A DNA stretch of 30,931 nt, taken from the NCBI GenBank assembly GCA_002347265.1, contig DDYB01000027.1, positions 1-30,931 of the forward strand, read 5' to 3'. Shown piece by piece: positions 23,541-30,925 of the stretch (position 1 is its first letter; each line of letters starts with the position of its first letter). Below the pieces are notes generated by a model. The model was not told the DNA's origin and searched no databases. It saw nothing but the letters and a program-made list of their open reading frames with translations. The position numbers were made by a program, and so were the translations under genes. The DNA comes from Desulfobacteraceae bacterium UBA2245 (GTDB lineage Bacteria > Desulfobacterota > Desulfobacteria > Desulfobacterales > UBA2245).

Positions 23541-25685
23541 ATGCTGCAGCTGACCCAAAAACTAAAATCGGGAAACATGTCTATCCTTGAAGTGCCTTAT
23601 CCAGCGCTGAATCCGGGCGCCATACTGGTAAAAAACCATTATTCGCTCATCAGCGCGGGAACGGAGGGAAGCACCGTAAAGGCCGCCAGAAAAGGATATA
23701 TCGGCAAGGCCAAGGAAAGGCCGCAGCAGGTTAAACAGGTTCTTGATGCGCTGAAATCGCAGGGGATCATTCAGACTTACCGCGCTGTTATGAAAAAGCT
23801 GGATGCGCAATCCCCGCTGGGATATTCCTGTGCGGGAGAAGTCATTGGCGTCGGTTCCGGCGTCAGAGGCTTCAATGTGGGAGATCTGGCAGCTTGCGGC
23901 GGTGCGGCCGCGTGCCATGCCGAAATCGTGGCTGTTCCCGAGAATTTATGCGTGAAGTTGCATCCCGGTGGCGAACTCAAACAGGCGGCATACAACACGC
24001 TTGGCGCCATTGCCTTGCAGGGGGTTAGACAGGCGGATCTGCGCCTGGGGGAAACTTGCGCTGTAATCGGGCTGGGCCTGATCGGTCAGCTCTCGGCAAT
24101 GCTTTTGCGGTCTTCGGGCGTGCGGGTGATTGGTATAGACGTTAATCAAAACATGGTTGACCTGGCATTAAAGAACTGCCTGGATCTGGGAATGAACCGC
24201 AAAGACAGCGACATAGAAGATCGGATTTACAGGTTTACCAATGGAATCGGCTGTGACGCCGTCATTATAACCGCAGCCAGCGATTCCCTGGATCCGATCA
24301 ATTTCGCGGGCGCTGTTTCACGCAAGAAGGGCACGGTCGTTGTGCTCGGAGCGGTTCCGACCGGCTATGATCGCGAACCGCATTACTATCAAAAAGAATT
24401 GCAGGTCAGAATGTCCTGCTCATATGGTCCGGGCCGTTATGAGTCCCAGTATGAAGAAAAGGGTTATGACTATCCGCCCGCTTATGTGCGTTGGACCGAG
24501 AACCGCAACATGCAAGCTTTTCAGGAGCTCATTGCGGGCGGAAAAATCAATGTCGGTTATCTTACGACCCACACCTTTCCCCTTGAAAAAGCACCCGAAG
24601 CATACGACATGATGATGGCGAAGTCGGAGCCGTTTGTCGGAATACTGATCGAATATGACGCGTCAAAACCATTTGATGCCGGTGATACCAGAATTGAATT
24701 AAATCCCGCTGCGCTCAGGCCGACGCAGGTTTCCATCGGCTTTATCGGGGCAGGGTCCTATGCTCAGAGCTATCTTTTACCCAATCTCCCAGATGACAAA
24801 AACATTTTCAGATGCGGCGTGATGACCTCAAGCAGCGCCGGCGCCAGGTCGGCGGCTGACCGGTTCGGATTTGGTTTCTGCACCGGGAATGAAAACGATA
24901 TTATTGGAAACAAGGATATCAACACCGTCTTCATTGCATCACGGCACGATTCCCACGCCAGGTATGTGCTGAAGGCGCTCGCGGCTGGAAAACATGTTTT
25001 TGTCGAGAAGCCGCTGTGCCTGACAGAAAATGAACTGCACGAGATCGCGTCAGTCTATCAATCGAAAGCCGACAAGCCGCAATTCATGGTGGGATTTAAT
25101 CGCAGGTTTTCCCCATTTGCGAGGGTTGTAAAGGAATTTTTTGAAAGCGGGCCTCTATCGATGAACTATAGAATCAATGCCGGCAAAATACCGGCTTCAT
25201 CCTGGATTCAGGATACTGAAACCGGGGGCGGCAGAATTATTGGCGAGGTTTGTCATTTCGTGGATTTATTGACCTACCTGAGCGGTTCTTTGCCGGCATC
25301 GGTTTATGCGGTTTCTGTGGATGATTGCGACGGCCTGGACGATATTCTGACCATTGCGATCAAGTACCGGAATCAGTCTGTGGGGAGCATCTCTTATTTT
25401 TCAAATGGAGACAAATCCCTTTCCAAGGAGTATCTGGAAGTCTATGGAAACGGAAACACTGCGATTCTGGATGATTTCAGATCGCTGAAAATCCATTCCC
25501 GCGGAAAGAAAACCGAAAAAAAACTGTTTTCTCAGGATAAAGGCCAAAAGCAGGAGATTGTTGAATTTATCAACGGAATTCAATCAGGCAGCAGCGCCAT
25601 TTCGTTTGATGAAATATTCAGCACGACCCTGCTGACCTTCAAGATTATTGAATCATTGAGAACCGGATTGGCAATCAGGCTGTAA
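23541..25685 (+). CDS. Two-domain oxidoreductase: zinc-type dehydrogenase fused to Gfo/Idh/MocA
   Basis: A 714-residue fusion. Residues 1 to about 375 are a medium-chain (zinc-dependent alcohol dehydrogenase-like) domain: GYSCAGEVIGVGSGVRGFNVGD, then the Rossmann motif G177-LGLIG-182. Residues about 395-714 are a Gfo/Idh/MocA domain with a second nucleotide-binding motif G400-FIGAG-405 and the E489-K-P motif (HVFVEKPLCL). Members of this bi-domain family recur in capsule and EPS loci and are thought to oxidise or reduce a sugar nucleotide or sugar intermediate, but the reaction is not established to my knowledge. The next gene starts 2 bp after its stop, so the two probably work together. Confidence 0.85.
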   Translation: MLQLTQKLKSGNMSILEVPYPALNPGAILVKNHYSLISAGTEGSTVKAARKGYIGKAKERPQQVKQVLDALKSQGIIQTYRAVMKKLDAQSPLGYSCAGEVIGVGSGVRGFNVGDLAACGGAAACHAEIVAVPENLCVKLHPGGELKQAAYNTLGAIALQGVRQADLRLGETCAVIGLGLIGQLSAMLLRSSGVRVIGIDVNQNMVDLALKNCLDLGMNRKDSDIEDRIYRFTNGIGCDAVIITAASDSLDPINFAGAVSRKKGTVVVLGAVPTGYDREPHYYQKELQVRMSCSYGPGRYESQYEEKGYDYPPAYVRWTENRNMQAFQELIAGGKINVGYLTTHTFPLEKAPEAYDMMMAKSEPFVGILIEYDASKPFDAGDTRIELNPAALRPTQVSIGFIGAGSYAQSYLLPNLPDDKNIFRCGVMTSSSAGARSAADRFGFGFCTGNENDIIGNKDINTVFIASRHDSHARYVLKALAAGKHVFVEKPLCLTENELHEIASVYQSKADKPQFMVGFNRRFSPFARVVKEFFESGPLSMNYRINAGKIPASSWIQDTETGGGRIIGEVCHFVDLLTYLSGSLPASVYAVSVDDCDGLDDILTIAIKYRNQSVGSISYFSNGDKSLSKEYLEVYGNGNTAILDDFRSLKIHSRGKKTEKKLFSQDKGQKQEIVEFINGIQSGSSAISFDEIFSTTLLTFKIIESLRTGLAIRL

Positions 25686-25687
25686 AC

Positions 25688-26824
25688 ATGCGCGCCCTTC
25701 AAAAACTGGATGCTTATTGCGCAGCCCAGGCCTACAAAGGCTGGGACCTGTTTGACGGCTTGAATTCAGAGCTGTTTCAGCGCTTGCCTTTGCACAAATC
25801 AAGGCTCTGCCGGCTTGCCTGGATTCAACTTTTCAAGCGTTCTCCCATCAATCTGAGACCGGTAGCCGGAGTGCCCAAAGGTTATAATGCCAAGGGCCTG
25901 GCGTTGTTTGCTTCGGGCCTGGTTGCGCAGGGGCGCATGGACGAGGCCCGGATACTGCTCGAACAGCTGCGGCAAATGACCTGTGCTGGATATGCGGGTA
26001 TTTCGTGGGGGTATAATTTCCCGTGGATGGCGCGGGCATTCTATGTGCCGGAAGGCAAGCCCAATATGGTCACAACGGTTTTTGCGGCCAATGCATTTCT
26101 GGATTTTGCCGCCAGAACCGAGGACCCGGTAGAGGCTGCCCGATATGTTGATATCGCGGATCAATGCTGCGAATTTATATCGCAGGAACTCGTTGTGTTT
26201 GAAGACAGCCGGAACCTTTGTTTCGGTTATATTCCCGGAGAAGAGGCGCGGGTCCACAATGCCAGCATGCTGGGGGCCTCCTTGCTGGGCCGGGTCCACG
26301 CGATCCGCCATAATCCCGTCTATCTCGAAAAATCCCGCAAGGCCATAGCCTATGCCGTACAGGCCTTGAATCCCGATTATTCCTGGTTCTACGGCGAACT
26401 GCCGCACCACCGGTTCGTTGATAATTTTCATACCGGTTTCAATCTGGTTGCCCTGAAAACCTGGATGGACGCAGCCGGAGAAACCCTCTGGCTGAATGAA
26501 CTCAAAAAGGCCTACGGTTATTATTTGAACGCCTTCTGGCTGGCCGACGGATCTCCCAAATATTACAATACCTCGCTTTATCCCATGGATGTGCACTGTT
26601 CCGCCCAGGGAATCGTAACCTGTCTGAAACTCCAGGAATATGATGAACGCAGCATCCCCATGGCCGATAAAATTGCCGGCTGGGCCATTAAGCATATGCA
26701 GGATAAGAAGGGATATTTCTATTACCAGAAGCATAGGTATTTCACCAATAAGATACCTTATATCCGCTGGTCTCAGGCCTGGATGTTTTACGCCCTGTCG
26801 CTCTACGAAGAAAAAGCAAATTAG
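25688..26824 (+). CDS. Alpha/alpha-toroid protein of polysaccharide loci, function unknown
   Basis: A 378-residue, soluble, all-alpha protein with aromatic-rich motifs: NLRPVAGVPKGYNAKGLALFASG, W107-GYNFPW, VHNASMLGASLLGRV, PDYSWFYGE, FVDNFHTGFNLVAL, and YIRWSQAWMFYALS near the C-terminus. This looks like an (alpha/alpha)6 barrel as in unsaturated glycuronyl hydrolases and N-acylglucosamine 2-epimerases. In databases, relatives are often carried under the name delta-aminolevulinic acid dehydratase, which the sequence does not support (no TIM-barrel active-site lysines visible). No signal peptide is seen. It is translationally adjacent to the two-domain oxidoreductase, taking the place often held by a heparinase-like gene. 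Confidence 0.6.
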   Translation: MRALQKLDAYCAAQAYKGWDLFDGLNSELFQRLPLHKSRLCRLAWIQLFKRSPINLRPVAGVPKGYNAKGLALFASGLVAQGRMDEARILLEQLRQMTCAGYAGISWGYNFPWMARAFYVPEGKPNMVTTVFAANAFLDFAARTEDPVEAARYVDIADQCCEFISQELVVFEDSRNLCFGYIPGEEARVHNASMLGASLLGRVHAIRHNPVYLEKSRKAIAYAVQALNPDYSWFYGELPHHRFVDNFHTGFNLVALKTWMDAAGETLWLNELKKAYGYYLNAFWLADGSPKYYNTSLYPMDVHCSAQGIVTCLKLQEYDERSIPMADKIAGWAIKHMQDKKGYFYYQKHRYFTNKIPYIRWSQAWMFYALSLYEEKAN

Positions 26825-26862
26825 TTTGAAATATTGGAATCTACGCGCATTGGAGGTTGTTC

Positions 26863-27612
26863 ATGTCCAGAATTAACCTGATGGGTTGCCCGGTTGATTG
26901 CCTTGATATGCAGCAGACAATTCGAAAAATTGAAGCGTATATCGCCGGCGATGAGATGTGCCAGCACGTGGTCGTCAATGCCGCCAAGTTTGTTGAGATG
27001 AAAAATGATGCGCATCTCAGGGATATCATTTCGTCCTGCGACATCATCAACGCCGATGGCATGCCGGTTGTCTGGGCTTCCAGAATCCTGGGCAAGCCTC
27101 TGCCCTGCCGGGTTGCCGGAGTGGATCTCTTTCAGAAACTGATCGGCGTCTGCGCCGCCAAGGGTTACAGGCCGTTTTTTTTCGGCGCCAGGGAAGATGT
27201 CGTAACCGGAGTCGTGGATGAATTCAAGGCGCGGTATCCCAAACTTGATGTAGCCGGTTTCCGAAACGGCTACTATTCGCCGGATGACGAACCTGCCATT
27301 GCCGAGCAGATCAGGGACAGCAGGGCAGACATGCTTTTTGTGGGTTTTTCTTCTCCCAAGAAGGAAAAGTTTCTCAACAAATGGATGCCGGTTATGAAGG
27401 TGCCCTTTTGCATGGGGGTGGGCGGCAGCTTTGACATCGTTGCCGGCCGCACCAAACGGGCGCCGCTCTGGATGCAGAATGCCGGGCTTGAATGGTTTTA
27501 TCGGGTATTGCAGGAACCGAAAAGGATGTGGATCAGATATGCCAGAACAAACCCTGTATTTGTTTTGATGGTTCTGAAGGCCTATTTTGAAAAAGCACGG
27601 GGAGCATGTTGA
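26863..27612 (+). CDS. WecG/TagA/CpsF-family glycosyltransferase (GT26)
   Basis: A 249-residue enzyme of the family that transfers N-acetylmannosamine or its uronic acid to a polyprenyl-linked GlcNAc. Signatures: VVVNAAKFVEMKND, INADGMPVVWAS with the conserved D65, FFFGAREDVV, FVGFSSPKKEKF, and GVGGSFDIVAGRTKRAPLWMQNAGLEWFYR. The C-terminal basic stretch is expected to contact the membrane. The start is ATG 26863 with TGGAGG (26851-26856). The gene directly precedes wecB, whose product (UDP-ManNAc) is the likely donor or precursor. Confidence 0.9.
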   Translation: MSRINLMGCPVDCLDMQQTIRKIEAYIAGDEMCQHVVVNAAKFVEMKNDAHLRDIISSCDIINADGMPVVWASRILGKPLPCRVAGVDLFQKLIGVCAAKGYRPFFFGAREDVVTGVVDEFKARYPKLDVAGFRNGYYSPDDEPAIAEQIRDSRADMLFVGFSSPKKEKFLNKWMPVMKVPFCMGVGGSFDIVAGRTKRAPLWMQNAGLEWFYRVLQEPKRMWIRYARTNPVFVLMVLKAYFEKARGAC

Positions 27613-27613
27613 G

Positions 27614-28726
27614 ATGAAATTGCTTATCATCGCGGGCGCACGACCGAATTTTATGAAAATTTCTCCCATCATCAGGGCGCTGAACCAGAAAAAGAATTCG
27701 ACAAACGGGGATTGTATTCAATGGAAGCTCGTGCATACGGGCCAGCATTATGATTATGAAATGTCCCAAGCCTTTTTTGATGATCTGGATATTCCCAAGC
27801 CGGATTTTTTTCTTGAAGGCGGCTCAGGGTCGCACGCGGTGCAAACAGCGAAGATTATGGTGGAGTTTGAAAAAATCTGTCTCAAAGAATCGCCGGATGT
27901 GATTGTTGTGGTTGGAGATGTCAATTCGACTCTGGCATGCAGCATAGTTGCCAAAAAAATGCTGGTGAAGGTAGCTCATGTTGAAGCCGGCCTGAGGAGC
28001 TTTGATCCGCGGATGCCTGAAGAAATCAATCGGATGGTAACGGATTCAATTTCCGATTATTTTTTTGTTACAGAACAAAGCGCTGTTGACAACCTGTTAA
28101 AAGAGGGAAAATCCCCTGCGGATATTTATTTTGTCGGCCATGTGATGATTGACAATCTGCTGTTTCAGTTAAAACGTCTGGAAGAAAATGCATTGCGGCA
28201 AAAAGCCTTTGGATCTTTTGATTTAAAGAAGCGGCTTGATAAATATCTTTTCATGACGCTTCACCGGCCGTCCAATGTCGACAAACGGGAAACTCTGGCA
28301 GAAATAGCCGATGCGATTTCAACGATTGCATCCGACATTCCGGTTGTTTTTCCCGTGCACCCCAGAACAAAAAAAAATCTGGAGAGATTTGAAATTACCT
28401 TTGGCGGAAATGTCCACTTGCTGCCGCCTCTGAGTTTCAAGGAATCTCTTTTTCTATGGAAAGATTCAATGGCGGTGTTGACGGACAGCGGCGGGCTTCA
28501 GGAGGAGACAACAGGTCTTGGCATCCCGTGTATGACGCTTCGAGATAATACCGAGCGGCCTGTTACGGTTGAACTGGGCACGAATCGTCTTTCAGGCAAC
28601 AGGAAAGAAAATATTTTGAAAGTCTTTAGAGAGACAATGGAAAAACAATGGGGGAATATTCCAAAACCTCCGAAATGGGATGGGCGGTCGGCAGAGAGAA
28701 TCGTTGACATACTTTTCGCCGGCTGA
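27614..28726 (+). CDS. wecB: UDP-N-acetylglucosamine 2-epimerase (non-hydrolysing)
   Basis: Interconverts UDP-GlcNAc and UDP-ManNAc. The 370-residue GT-B-like protein has GARPNFMK at the N-terminus, D102 in VVGDVNST, E124 in HVEAGLRSF, E136/E137 in MPEEINR, FPVHPRT, and the UDP-binding DSGGLQEETTGLGIPC followed by TERPVT. ATG 27614 follows GGGGAG and lies 1 bp after the previous stop; the frame is open 27 bp further upstream inside the preceding gene. Next to the WecG/TagA-type enzyme it implies a ManNAc-type residue in the polymer. No UDP-ManNAc dehydrogenase is seen here. Confidence 0.95.
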   Translation: MKLLIIAGARPNFMKISPIIRALNQKKNSTNGDCIQWKLVHTGQHYDYEMSQAFFDDLDIPKPDFFLEGGSGSHAVQTAKIMVEFEKICLKESPDVIVVVGDVNSTLACSIVAKKMLVKVAHVEAGLRSFDPRMPEEINRMVTDSISDYFFVTEQSAVDNLLKEGKSPADIYFVGHVMIDNLLFQLKRLEENALRQKAFGSFDLKKRLDKYLFMTLHRPSNVDKRETLAEIADAISTIASDIPVVFPVHPRTKKNLERFEITFGGNVHLLPPLSFKESLFLWKDSMAVLTDSGGLQEETTGLGIPCMTLRDNTERPVTVELGTNRLSGNRKENILKVFRETMEKQWGNIPKPPKWDGRSAERIVDILFAG

Positions 28727-28801
28727 TTTCATGCGGATTGAAAATGCATTCTTTTTCCGGTATCCCCCGAATTTTTTTTCAATACACTGTCGCTATAAAA
28801 T

Positions 28802-30535
28802 ATGACTTCAACAGAAACAAAAAACATGATGAAACTGGCGCTTCCCGGGTTGATAACCACAACCTTATTGCTGGCCTTTTTACCAATTTTTCAAAAGGTT
28901 GTTAGTCGCTGGGCTTCTGACGACAACAGCTACTGCTATCTCATCGTTCCTCTTTTTTTATACCTGTGCTGGGAGAGGAAAGATGAGTTTGAATTCGGGC
29001 GGTTTTCTTGGAATATCTGGGGGCTGGTTCCGGTGCCGCTGTCGATTTTTTTGATGATTGCCGGTGAACTCGGGTCCATGGAAACCCTTTTGTTTGTAGG
29101 CGTCTGGGGCAGCATTGTCGGCATCATGTTTATCTTGTATGGCCTGCGATTGCGGCATCTTTTGTTTCCGTTGCTGATTCTGGCTTTTATGGTTCCGCTG
29201 CCCCCCTTTGTCAGCCAGATGCTGACCTTCAAACTCAAGATGGCGGCCAGCACCCTGTCTGTGGTTATGTTTCGCCTGGCCGGCGTATCGGTGCTGCAGG
29301 AAGGCAACATCATCGATCTGGGCATCATCCAGTTGCAGATGGTGGATGCCTGCAGCGGGTTGCGCTACTTCGTACCACTGGTCCTCATGTCCCTGCTGCT
29401 CGGCTATTTTTTCTGCCGGCGGTTCTGGCAGAAGGCGGTGCTGCTGGTTATTGTTTTGCCCCTTTCCATTGCGGTCAATGCCCTGCGGGTTTTTGTAACC
29501 GGCATGCTCCATGTGCAGGGACATTCAGCCCTGGCCGAGAATTTTTTTCACGACCTGTCCGGCATGGTCATCTTTCTGCTGGCCGGTACGATTCTTTTCG
29601 GGTTTGCAATGGCGATGCGAGGATTGAGGACTGGAGGGATAAGGGAGGAGGTCGAAGCTCAAAGTTCAAAGGTGAAAGCTCAAAGGGAAGAGCTGAAAAG
29701 GGAAAGCTCGAAGCGTGAAAGATTTTGGGGTAAGGGTCAAGGGGCAAGGACAGAGACCGAAGCTCAAAGTTCAAAGGTGAAAGCTCAAAGGGGAGAGTTG
29801 AAAGGGGAAGGAAGTCGAGAAGGCAAGAAGATAAGAATTCTCGATGATAAAAAGGATAGGGAGGAAGAAAGCTCAAAGCTTCAAACGCTGAAAAGGCCGG
29901 TGCTGATTACGGCGGCCTTGTGCCTGTTGTTTGCCGCCAGCGGGTATGCCCTGCAGAAACTCCCGTCAGCCGCCAATCTGCCGGCGCGGAAATCCTTTGA
30001 ATCCTTTCCCATGACCATTGGAGACTGGAACGCCGAACGGCACTACCTGTCCAGGGAGATCCTCGACAGCCTTTGGGCCGATGATTATGTCAGCGCCACC
30101 TATTTCAACCACAACCTTCCCAACAAAATCAACCTGCTGATTCCCTTTTACGAATACCAGGGAACCCGGCATACGGCCCATGCCCCCCAGTCCTGCATGC
30201 TGGGCAGCGGCTGGACCATGACCGGATCCCGCGAGCATGCGGTGAGAACCGGCTCCGGAACCGATCTGACCCTGATGACGATCCAATGGAAAAAAGGAGA
30301 TATGCGCATTCTGGGCAGCTATTTCTTTTTTCAGCGGGGCCGGGTGATTACCAGTCCCTGGCTGAACAAGTACTGGCTCATTGTGGATGCCTTTACCCGG
30401 CGGCGCACCGACGGGGCCCTGGTGCGTGCGGAAATGACCCTGGCGTACGGCCAGTCCCTGGAATCGGGGTATGAGGTGCTGGGAGAGTTTGTCAGAAAGA
30501 TATATGAGGTTTTGCCGGATTATGTGCCGGAATAG
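28802..30535 (+). CDS. Exosortase (VPLPA-type, XrtD-like) fused to an EpsI domain
   Basis: A 577-residue inner-membrane fusion. Residues 1 to about 278 form the exosortase: eight or so membrane segments, catalytic Cys C184 in VDACSGLRYF, Arg R229 in NALRVF and His H250 in FFHDLSG. Exosortases cleave PEP-CTERM tails and probably pass the protein to another carrier. Residues about 363-577 form an EpsI/DUF3485 domain (membrane segment, MTIGDWNAERHYL, HAPQSCMLGSGW, YFFFQRGRVI). The XrtD family of VPLPA-CTERM-specific exosortases carries such a fusion, and a VPLPA-type substrate is encoded at 448-1041. The 83-residue linker (about 280-362) is a translated 7-bp repeat. The ATG has no ribosome binding site; TATAAAAT lies immediately upstream. 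Confidence 0.9.
   Translation: MTSTETKNMMKLALPGLITTTLLLAFLPIFQKVVSRWASDDNSYCYLIVPLFLYLCWERKDEFEFGRFSWNIWGLVPVPLSIFLMIAGELGSMETLLFVGVWGSIVGIMFILYGLRLRHLLFPLLILAFMVPLPPFVSQMLTFKLKMAASTLSVVMFRLAGVSVLQEGNIIDLGIIQLQMVDACSGLRYFVPLVLMSLLLGYFFCRRFWQKAVLLVIVLPLSIAVNALRVFVTGMLHVQGHSALAENFFHDLSGMVIFLLAGTILFGFAMAMRGLRTGGIREEVEAQSSKVKAQREELKRESSKRERFWGKGQGARTETEAQSSKVKAQRGELKGEGSREGKKIRILDDKKDREEESSKLQTLKRPVLITAALCLLFAASGYALQKLPSAANLPARKSFESFPMTIGDWNAERHYLSREILDSLWADDYVSATYFNHNLPNKINLLIPFYEYQGTRHTAHAPQSCMLGSGWTMTGSREHAVRTGSGTDLTLMTIQWKKGDMRILGSYFFFQRGRVITSPWLNKYWLIVDAFTRRRTDGALVRAEMTLAYGQSLESGYEVLGEFVRKIYEVLPDYVPE
29641..29889 (+). repeat. In-frame 7-bp-period repeat forming the exosortase-EpsI linker
   Basis: Units such as GCTCAAA, GTTCAAA, GGTGAAA and GCTGAAA. 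A 35-bp block at 29653-29687 is repeated exactly at 29758-29792, 105 bp (35 codons) apart, so both copies are read in the same frame and give EAQSSKVKAQR twice. A 24-bp part of it also occurs in inverse orientation at 30873-30896. The translated segment is highly charged, without hydrophobic stretches. Confidence 0.9.
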
Positions 30536-30570
30536 CTCAAAGCTCAAAGTTCAAAGTTCAAAGCGAAGAA
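30536..30570 (+). repeat. 7-bp repeat after the exosortase gene
   Basis: AGCTCAAAGCTCAAAGTTCA and following bases are near-perfect tandem copies of GCTCAAA/GTTCAAA immediately after the exosortase stop codon. With the inverted array at 30871-30910 they flank the four-helix-bundle fossil. Confidence 0.8.
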
Positions 30571-30585
30571 CTGGGGGTAGAGAAA

Positions 30586-30862
30586 ATGCAGCCGGCTTTT
30601 AAAGAATTGGCGGTATGGAAAAGGGCGGTGAATTTGCCGTTGCCGTGATCGATACGGTCGAGGGGATTTCAACGGACCGGAAACATTATCGTCTGCTATA
30701 ACAAATTGAAGCCTGCTCCTTCGGCGTTTCGATGAATATAGCGGTGGGCAAGGGCCGGTTTTCCAAAAAAAGAGTTCACGCGATATCTATAAATATCCAG
30801 AGGATCTTTATACGAGACCCTGACGCTGCTGGAAATTTTCGTCAAAAAAACTGGATGTCCGA
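30586..30862 (+). pseudogene. Frameshifted four-helix-bundle (S23/IVS-family) gene
   Basis: From the ATG at 30586 the frame reads MQPAFKELAVWKRAVNL and then stops after PLP. The family continues one frame over as AVAVIDTVEGISTDRKHYRLL, a stop, then QIEACSFGVSMNIAVGKGRFSKK; after a second frameshift in the A-run it reads EFTRYL, stop, ISRGSLYETLTLLEIF. Together these cover the whole four-helix-bundle protein (E-L-x-VWK-x-A, LxxQIxxxxxSVxxNIAEGxGRxSKKEF, GSLYE). Two frameshifts and at least two in-frame stops make it a pseudogene. It is bounded on both sides by 7-bp repeats in opposite orientation. Confidence 0.85.
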
Positions 30863-30870
30863 CTCCTTCG

Positions 30871-30910
30871 AGCTTTGAGCTTTCACCTTTGAACTTTTAT
30901 CTTTGAGCAC
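30871..30910 (-). repeat. Inverted 7-bp repeat array
   Basis: On the minus strand this reads as GCTCAAA, GATAAAA, GTTCAAA, GGTGAAA, GCTCAAA. It shares 24 consecutive bases (30873-30896) with the exosortase linker repeat, in reverse orientation. Confidence 0.75.
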
Positions 30911-30925
30911 AAGTGTCCGGTTAAC
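30906..30925 (-). repeat. Right copy of the terminal inverted repeat
   Basis: AGCAC, three unmatched bases, then TGTCCGGTTAAC (30914-30925). Reverse-complemented it matches 7-26 at the other end of the window: 12-bp core exact, plus GTGCT. It lies 6 bp from the end of the sequence. Confidence 0.55.

Noticed and set aside
25799..26734. Long minus-strand open frame (311 codons) opposite the toroid gene
   Set aside because: It lies wholly antisense to a well-supported gene whose protein is family-like; its own translation has no recognisable motif and no ribosome binding site.
25688..26824. Identification as delta-aminolevulinic acid dehydratase
   Set aside because: The motifs and all-alpha, aromatic-rich character do not fit that TIM-barrel enzyme; the surroundings are glycan genes.
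26821..27672. 283-codon minus-strand open frame opposite the WecG/TagA gene
   Set aside because: The plus strand has clear GT26 motifs in frame; the antisense frame is a by-product of codon bias.
29641..29889. Exosortase-EpsI linker considered as two separate genes joined by a sequencing error
   Set aside because: The frame is continuous through the repeat without a stop, the two 35-bp copies are in phase, and fusion of these domains is known in this exosortase type.
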